Below are positions 59,564 through 64,000 of a stretch of DNA of 64,000 nucleotides, piece after piece (the stretch's first letter is position 1; each line of letters starts with the position of its first letter). Both the position numbers and the translations under genes were made by a program. The notes below the pieces were generated by a model. It made no database searches. It saw nothing but the letters and a program-made list of their open reading frames with translations, and was not told where the DNA came from. This DNA comes from Limnoglobus roseus (GTDB lineage: Bacteria; Planctomycetota; Planctomycetia; Gemmatales; Gemmataceae), in contig NZ_CP042425.1 of NCBI RefSeq assembly GCF_008254045.1, forward strand, positions 5,270,001-5,334,000. The letters run 5' to 3'.

Positions 59564-60400
59564 CATCCGACGGCGCTTGCCTCACGGCCGCTGAGGAAAT
59601 CGTACCGCCCGCGGGGCCAGGGCGCAACAGAACGACGCCCGACGTGCGTTTCGCTGCGCCAGAATCTTGCCCTATCGATGACGGACCGCGGAATCGGAGG
59701 CCATTCGGCTGTTAACCCGCGGGGCTGTTAACCCGAGACTCCGAGAGTTTTTCTCCGTTCGTCTCGGGGTGCGAGACGAACCCAAGCGTTTCGCCTCGCA
59801 CCCTCGATTGCGTTTCGCGAACTGGAGACTCTGGTCGAGACTTGATAAACGAGAGAATGGCTTGAAATAAGTAGGGAAATGCGGACGGCCGAGAATGTAC
59901 ACTCTCGGCCGATTCCGTTAACCCGCCGGTCCAAAGTTCCGCGACCGGCCTGACGAACTCCCCGGCGAGAACAGATTTCGAACTTTTGTGCGCGACTCTC
60001 GGCGCGAGAATACCCTCTGATTGTGACGGAGCGGCTTGTTATCGAGGCGTTTCGATTGATTTGATAAACGAAGAACGACTCCATTCCGAATCCAATCCGG
60101 TGTCGGAGTGGAACAGTTTTCAGAGTCCGAAGTCTCGGGTGATATTAAACGGCGGGTCGAAATGCGATTCAGGCCAAACCTTAACCCTCCGAGTTAACAG
60201 CTGAGCGACAAGTTTCCCATCGCTCGGCCGCGAGGCGGTCTCAGTGTGGACCGCTGATTGAACTTGCCCAGGCCAGGGATCACGCCCAATCGGCTACAGG
60301 CCGCCGAAGCGGGGGGCCTGCGCTGTACGGCTAAAAGTCTTTTCCGTCCCACGATCTGCCTCGATCTCGAGGTTCTCACGCCTCGCCCGCTGAAACCACT
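59564..60400 (+). other. non-coding stretch with repeated short motifs
   Basis: No convincing gene. GTTAACCCG occurs three times (near 59710, 59727 and 59917) and a CGAGTTAACAG variant at 60190. TTGATAAACGA occurs at about 59842 and 60060. A 9 bp perfect hairpin, CGGCCGAGA-(8)-TCTCGGCCG, lies at about 59884-59910. The composition is AT-richer than the neighbourhood. Confidence 0.45.
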
Positions 60401-60520
60401 TGGATGAGCCTCGTCACCCTCGGCAAGCGAAAAGGCGGGTGTCAGACGCAATCGCGAGTCCCGGTCAATCCGAATCTCGCGGGACTTCGAAAGGTGCCGC
60501 TCGACGCTCTGGCCGGTCAA

Positions 60521-60790
60521 TTAAGACTCCGCCATCAACTCGCGTTCGGCCTCAAGCCAGAAGTGGACGCCGTCGCCGGTGGGGCGACCGGCCCGGCACC
60601 ACTTCTCGTAAGCGCGGTCGCGAATCTGCTCCGGGGTCATACCCCCGGCCCGGCCGGCTTGGGCCGGGGCACCGACTCGCTCCGACGTCTCGGCCGGCGG
60701 GGATTGTCGCCTCAACCTCCCGCCCACAAGTCGAAAGACCTGGGCCGCCTCCGGATGTTTCTTCGAGACGCTCGCGGTCGCCTTGACCAT
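60521..60790 (-). CDS. DUF2934 protein
   Basis: 89 residues with GGGAGG upstream of ATG 60790: MVKATASVSKKHPEAAQVFR, a Pro/Ala-rich linker, then EQIRDRAYEKWCRAGRPTGD, GVHFWLEAERELM. The last block is the DUF2934 signature (I-x-x-R-AY-x-x-W-x-x-x-G-x-P-x-G-x-x-x-x-x-W-x-x-AE). Small domain, function unknown. Confidence 0.85.
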   Translation of the reverse strand: MVKATASVSKKHPEAAQVFRLVGGRLRRQSPPAETSERVGAPAQAGRAGGMTPEQIRDRAYEKWCRAGRPTGDGVHFWLEAERELMAES

Positions 60791-60879
60791 TGGACCATCC
60801 TCCCGTTTCAGGTGCGAGGTCGGGAGGCAAATACCGTACCGGTTTTGCAGGGTTACGATCGCCGCGGCGGCTCAGCGTT

Positions 60880-61010
60880 CCGCGAATCAGCTTCGAGGAA
60901 CGACACCTGCGATACATCCTGTCCAAGCTCTTGACCCACTACATTTCCGAGCGGTCGCACCTGGGGAGGGGCAACGTACCGGTGTCCGACGAACCGCCTT
61001 GGACTTGCAG
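60880..61010 (+). pseudogene. C-terminal fragment of an integrase-core (rve) transposase
   Basis: The frame reads PRISFEERHLRYILSKLLTH, YISERSHLGRGNVPVSDEPP. The usual end of rve-type transposases is E-(R/x)-x-L-x-x-x-L-x-x-(F/Y)-x-x-HYN-x-ERPHQG-x-GN. Here HYN has become HYI and PHQ has become SHL. The rest of the gene is missing. Confidence 0.6.
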
Positions 61011-61184
61011 GCTCGGCTCGTGTTTTCCAAAGTTCATCTGCAAGGTGAGGCCGCGAACGGCTCACAGTTGGGATATTACCGCCCTTGGGCGCGCGGCCAG
61101 CACGACGTTCCGCTACACGAGCAACCGTATCGGGGCAGGAGACGTCACGAGCTAACACGACACGCCGCGTGCGCACGCAACATC

Positions 61185-61212
61185 AACGCCCCGGCCTGTT
61201 GGTCGGGGCGTT
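61185..61212 (+). terminator. stem-loop with 9 bp stem
   Basis: AACGCCCCG (61185-61193) pairs with CGGGGCGTT (61204-61212) over a 10-base loop; followed by CGTTGTCGCTT, a weak T-run. No gene directly upstream is recognised. The stretch 61213-61476 holds nothing clear. Confidence 0.45.
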
Positions 61213-61476
61213 CGTTGTCGCTTCTACCACCCCCTATCAGATCGACTTGTCGGTATCTACCAGTGGCTGCTGATTGATCGAGACCACCTTCCAAGAATGC
61301 CGCTCGGGCGGCGAGTTGAAGACGACGCCGGGGATCCCGGAAGGCGGTGTTCATCGTTGTCGGCCACGCCCGCTCCCCTCACTACCCCTTATTTACCGTC
61401 GTTTCTCAGGCGAAGAAAGCGAGACAGCGGGTGTCTCCCCCGCTGTCTCAGATCAGAAAGTTGGCCCGTCGCCGTC

Positions 61477-61947
61477 TCACACGGCCGGCGCCGTCGCCCG
61501 GTCGTAGCTCGGGTGGCGGGTGAACACGTCGCGGGCGCGGAAGGTGTCGCCGTCATCGTCCACGGTCACGAGGTACCGGCCGGCGGCGACTTCACCCTCG
61601 TAATACTTCGCGTCCGTCTCCGACAACCCCCACCCGGTCAGTGCCCCGACTAACCCGACGGCGGCGGCACCCCCGGCCGCGTTGAGCAGCGTCGTGCCCA
61701 GCCACCCGAGCGCGAGAACCGGCCCGAGGACGGGGATGACCCCGGTCATGATACCGAGCGTGACGGCCGCACCCCCGACGGCCCCGGCCGCGGCCCCCAC
61801 GGCGGCTCCTTCCCCGGCCTTCTCCGCGGCGGCGTCCCGCCCGACCAGACTAATTTGAGCGTCGGTATACCCGGCGGCCTTCAGATCGCGCACGGCGGCC
61901 TCGGCGGCGGCGCGGGTGTTGAAAACGCGGACGATGGACTTGCCCAT
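61477..61947 (-). CDS. YflT/general stress 17M-like protein with a glycine-rich membrane segment
   Basis: 156 residues: MGKSIVRVFNTRAAAEAAVR, DLKAAGYTDAQISLVGRDAA, then AVGAAAGAVGGAAVTLGIMT and LALGWLGTTLLNAAGGAAAV (two hydrophobic Gly/Ala segments), and SETDAKYYEGEVAAGRYLVT. The N-terminal 'A---V--L---G-----I-L-G' fits the YflT/GS17M domain and the tail fits heat-induced stress proteins. GGAG upstream. Divergent from the YciE/YciF-like gene 62250, suggesting a stress-response pair. Confidence 0.8.
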   Translation of the reverse strand: MGKSIVRVFNTRAAAEAAVRDLKAAGYTDAQISLVGRDAAAEKAGEGAAVGAAAGAVGGAAVTLGIMTGVIPVLGPVLALGWLGTTLLNAAGGAAAVGLVGALTGWGLSETDAKYYEGEVAAGRYLVTVDDDGDTFRARDVFTRHPSYDRATAPAV

Positions 61948-62249
61948 GGCAGGCTCCTTCGAGAGAGGTGGTACAGACGGATTGTGGGCAAGGGATCCGC
62001 AGGCACACCTCGTGCCGATTCCCTGACGGTTCGGCCGAGGCGTCCCGACCCGGCAGGCGGGTCACAATGTCGTCGGAGCAACAGTCGCTTCGCCCCTCGC
62101 GAGGCTCGACACGACAGCCCCCGAATTCAAAGCCATAACGATTTGGTCCCCGTGTACCGGCCCCGACGGACTGGGGCGGTTGGCCCGTCGGTTGCAAGTG
62201 TGCGCTCGCGAACGCCCGACGGGCGTTCATTTCCCACCCGGAGCCGACC

Positions 62250-62840
62250 ATGTCACTCGATTCCCTCCAGGACTTGTACGTCGATGAACTCAAGGACCTG
62301 TACAGCGCCGAGGCCCAACTCTTGAAAGCCCTGCCCCGGATGGCAAAGGCCGCGAGTGCCCCGGAGTTGCAGGCTGCCTTCACGGAGCACCTTGAGGTCA
62401 CCCGCGGGCAGGTCGAACGGCTCGACACGATCTTCGCCGCGTTGGGCGTCAGCCCGAAGGGAAAGAAGTGCAAGGCGATGGAAGGGCTGGTCGAGGAAGG
62501 AAAGGAAGTCATCGACGAGGACGGCGAACCGGCGGTAAAGGACGCCGCCCTGATCGGGGCCGCCCAACGGGTCGAGCACTACGAAATGGCCGGGTACGGG
62601 ACCGTTCGCACCTTCGCCCGGTTGCTCGGCTACACCGAGGCCGAGAAATTGCTCCAACAGACGCTCGACGAGGAGGGTGAGGCGGATAAGGCCCTAACGC
62701 AACTCGCGGAGACGGTCATCAACTACACGGCCGAGAACGTGGAGGACACGCACGACGAGGACGAAGTGAAGTCCAAGTCAACACCGAAGCCGAAGTCGAG
62801 GGCAAAGGCTCCGGTGAAGAAAGCCGTGGCCAAGCGGTAG
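62250..62840 (+). CDS. YciE/YciF-family ferritin-like protein (DUF892)
   Basis: 196 residues: DSLQDLYVDELKDLYSAEAQ, LLKALPRMAKAASAPELQAA, FTEHLEVTRGQVERLDTIFA, DAALIGAAQRVEHYEMAGYG, TVRTFARLLGYTEAEKLLQQ and TLDEEGEADKALTQLAETV. The E/H-rich four-helix pattern (E-x6-Y, EH...H, EH-YE, DEE) is DUF892. The C-terminal 40 residues are Lys/Pro-rich, possibly DNA-binding. CGGAG upstream. Likely a diiron stress protein. Confidence 0.9.
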   Translation: MSLDSLQDLYVDELKDLYSAEAQLLKALPRMAKAASAPELQAAFTEHLEVTRGQVERLDTIFAALGVSPKGKKCKAMEGLVEEGKEVIDEDGEPAVKDAALIGAAQRVEHYEMAGYGTVRTFARLLGYTEAEKLLQQTLDEEGEADKALTQLAETVINYTAENVEDTHDEDEVKSKSTPKPKSRAKAPVKKAVAKR

Positions 62841-62849
62841 GCGGCATGT

Positions 62850-63260
62850 CGGGAGGGTCCGCAAAACCGCCGGTCGAAGTGATTCACCCTCTGAAGCGAG
62901 CCACGAACCCCCTTGTCACCGTGGAGAATTTCCCACCAGTCGGTCATCCCGATGTATGCCTCCGCCATCCGGCAGAGTTTCGCTCCGGGCGGCTCAATGG
63001 TCGCGTACGTAGCGACAAAGGTCATGATGGACCGCACCGCCTACGCCCCGTCGGAATCGTCCACGATCGACACCACGGCCTCGCCTGCCCTGAACCCGCG
63101 CGGCCATTCGGACTGCCTCTCCCCGGCCGTCGAAGTGGGGGCGAACTACAGGACGTGGGGTTGCGGTAGGTCGAACTCGGCGAGGACGTAGTCGCGCAGT
63201 TGGTTGCCGATGTCAACGCCCGCACCGAGCGGCTCTCGCAGGCACACCGGTACGAGTGCT
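62850..63260 (-). pseudogene. degenerate gene with two in-frame stops
   Basis: One reverse-strand frame reads LREPLGAGVDIGNQLRDYVL, AEFDLPQPHVL, stop, GERQSEWPRGFRAGEAVVSI, VDDSDGA, stop, AVRSIMTFVATYATIEPPGA and KLCRMAEAYIGMTDWWEILH. It has protein-like composition on both sides of the stops. Unknown parent. Confidence 0.4.
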
Positions 63261-63914
63261 CAACCTTTCGCCGTGCTCGGGGAGAAGCCTTACGCTACCC
63301 GCTCGCCGAGCTCATGGCTTACAACTATTCGGAGCGACCGTACCAAAGCAGTAGCGACGGCCCAGCCGCGGTGAATTCGACGACAGGGGTGACCTTACTG
63401 CGAGGCGGGTGCGGTGCTGGAAGTGGCTCGGCGGACTTGCTCGGCCAACACCACCGAGCCGCAGCCGACTTCAGCCCATTCGGGACACGGCTCACGTCAA
63501 ACATCGGTCCAATGTCTGCCTGCACCGGCGCACTCAATCACAGCCGATTTTTTCGGACAAGTGATCGGCCGTGCCCCAGTCCTCCGAATGCCGGAATCGC
63601 AAGCAAATCTGGTAGTCACCGTTTTTGACCATGACGGGCGGCGACGATCTGGCTGGGGCCGCTGACGAAGGCCATGCGATTCGACACCGGGTCATTCGCG
63701 AACGCGGACAGACCCTATCCCAACGCCGGTGGGCTGAGGCCGACGATGTCTCAACAGACGTCTTCGAGAGGGGCCGACACTTGGACGTGTTGCGGTTGCT
63801 AGTCCAGGGAGTCACGGACAACGCCGTCTCACGACTTGAGAATCATGGCTGCGAAAGGGTTGCCTCGAACTTGGTGGGTGGTGCAATCTGCAAATCGCCG
63901 TTCGCCGGACCGGA
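63261..63914. other. no clear gene
   Basis: 650 bases with several open frames on both strands, none with a good ribosome-binding site or a recognisable motif. A plus-strand frame is open from ATG 63631 to the window end but overlaps the real gene end at 63915 on the other strand. Confidence 0.3.
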
Positions 63915-64000
63915 TCAGATGACTTCGCGGACGGCGTTTTTGAAGACGGTCTTGAGGATGTCCCACCGGTCCCGCTCGCCGCGGGCCAGCGACTTCGCGA
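63915..64000 (-). CDS. C-terminus of an unknown protein (partial)
   Basis: The frame enters at the right edge and reads AKSLARGERDRWDILKTVFK, NAVREVI, then stops at 63915. Basic and helical; too little is visible to name a family. Confidence 0.45.
   Translation of the reverse strand, partial: AKSLARGERDRWDILKTVFKNAVREVI

Noticed and set aside
63631..64000. Plus-strand frame open to the window end
   Set aside because: It overlaps, on the other strand, a better supported C-terminus (63915-64000) and shows no motif; kept as undecided non-coding sequence.

Overview
The window is high-GC DNA that I assign to a planctomycete of the Gemmataceae (Gemmata and relatives). The reasons are the gene content: several small proteins of the Gemmata-type family that opens MTEAEW and ends with a GCWVVDGVLGKG-like motif, a 1567-residue Ser/Thr kinase fused to a WD40-like and LRR tail, a surface protein with the LDALEGREVPA leader, small secreted proteins with a YYPTTVGTKW motif, and four ArsR paralogues sharing a WRISIGRTAGK tail. 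I saw no rRNA, tRNA or CRISPR array.

Layout. 0-9 kb holds small secreted and regulatory genes, a probable Panacea-type toxin-antitoxin pair (2.8-3.8 kb), the first gene cassette-like block (5.3-6.5 kb) and two HTH regulators. 9-16 kb is a plus-strand run of small overlapping genes (sigma-like factor, zinc-knuckle protein, a large Gly-rich protein, an excisionase-like gene) with several frameshifts or nonsense codons. With the tape-measure remnant (27.4-29.1 kb) and the P27-like terminase small subunit (29.9-30.3 kb) it looks like scattered, decaying phage-type material. 16.3-22.4 kb is a restriction-modification locus (nuclease plus N6-adenine methylase). Its methylase is split by a 2.3 kb IS66-like element that carries a passenger gene and is bounded by an 8 bp target duplication. 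23.7-27.4 kb is a signalling block: hybrid histidine kinase, LuxR regulator and single-domain response regulator. 31.2-32.9 kb is an IS630-type transposase with an accessory HTH gene. 34.7-36.7 kb is a second cassette-like array, followed by the giant kinase (36.9-41.6 kb), a LuxR gene, a FG-GAP/collagen surface protein and a third secreted/ArsR module (45.7-47 kb). 48-52 kb has a DUF1275 membrane protein, a third cassette-like gene and a class III cyclase-like protein. 52.3-59.6 kb is a damaged defence-type island: an IS5-family element, an IS701 fragment, the remnant of a STAND-type NTPase, a HEAT-like solenoid protein and a broken ApeA/HEPN-like gene. 60-64 kb holds a DUF2934 protein, a divergent stress pair (YflT-like and YciE/YciF-like) and degenerate sequence.

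The most unusual structure is repeat-based. Two families of dispersed repeats (called R1 and R2 here) sit at the 3' ends of small genes, often touching the stop codon. R2-bearing genes also share 5' leader blocks containing GTTCGGC just before the ribosome-binding site, while R2 begins with the complement GCCGAAC just after the stop. Each small gene is thus framed like a mobile cassette, and the spacers between consecutive genes are partly palindromic, reminiscent of integron attC sites although no integrase is visible. R1 links a secreted YYPT protein to an ArsR regulator in two places, suggesting duplication of a three-part module. All family assignments are from reading motifs, not from database searches.
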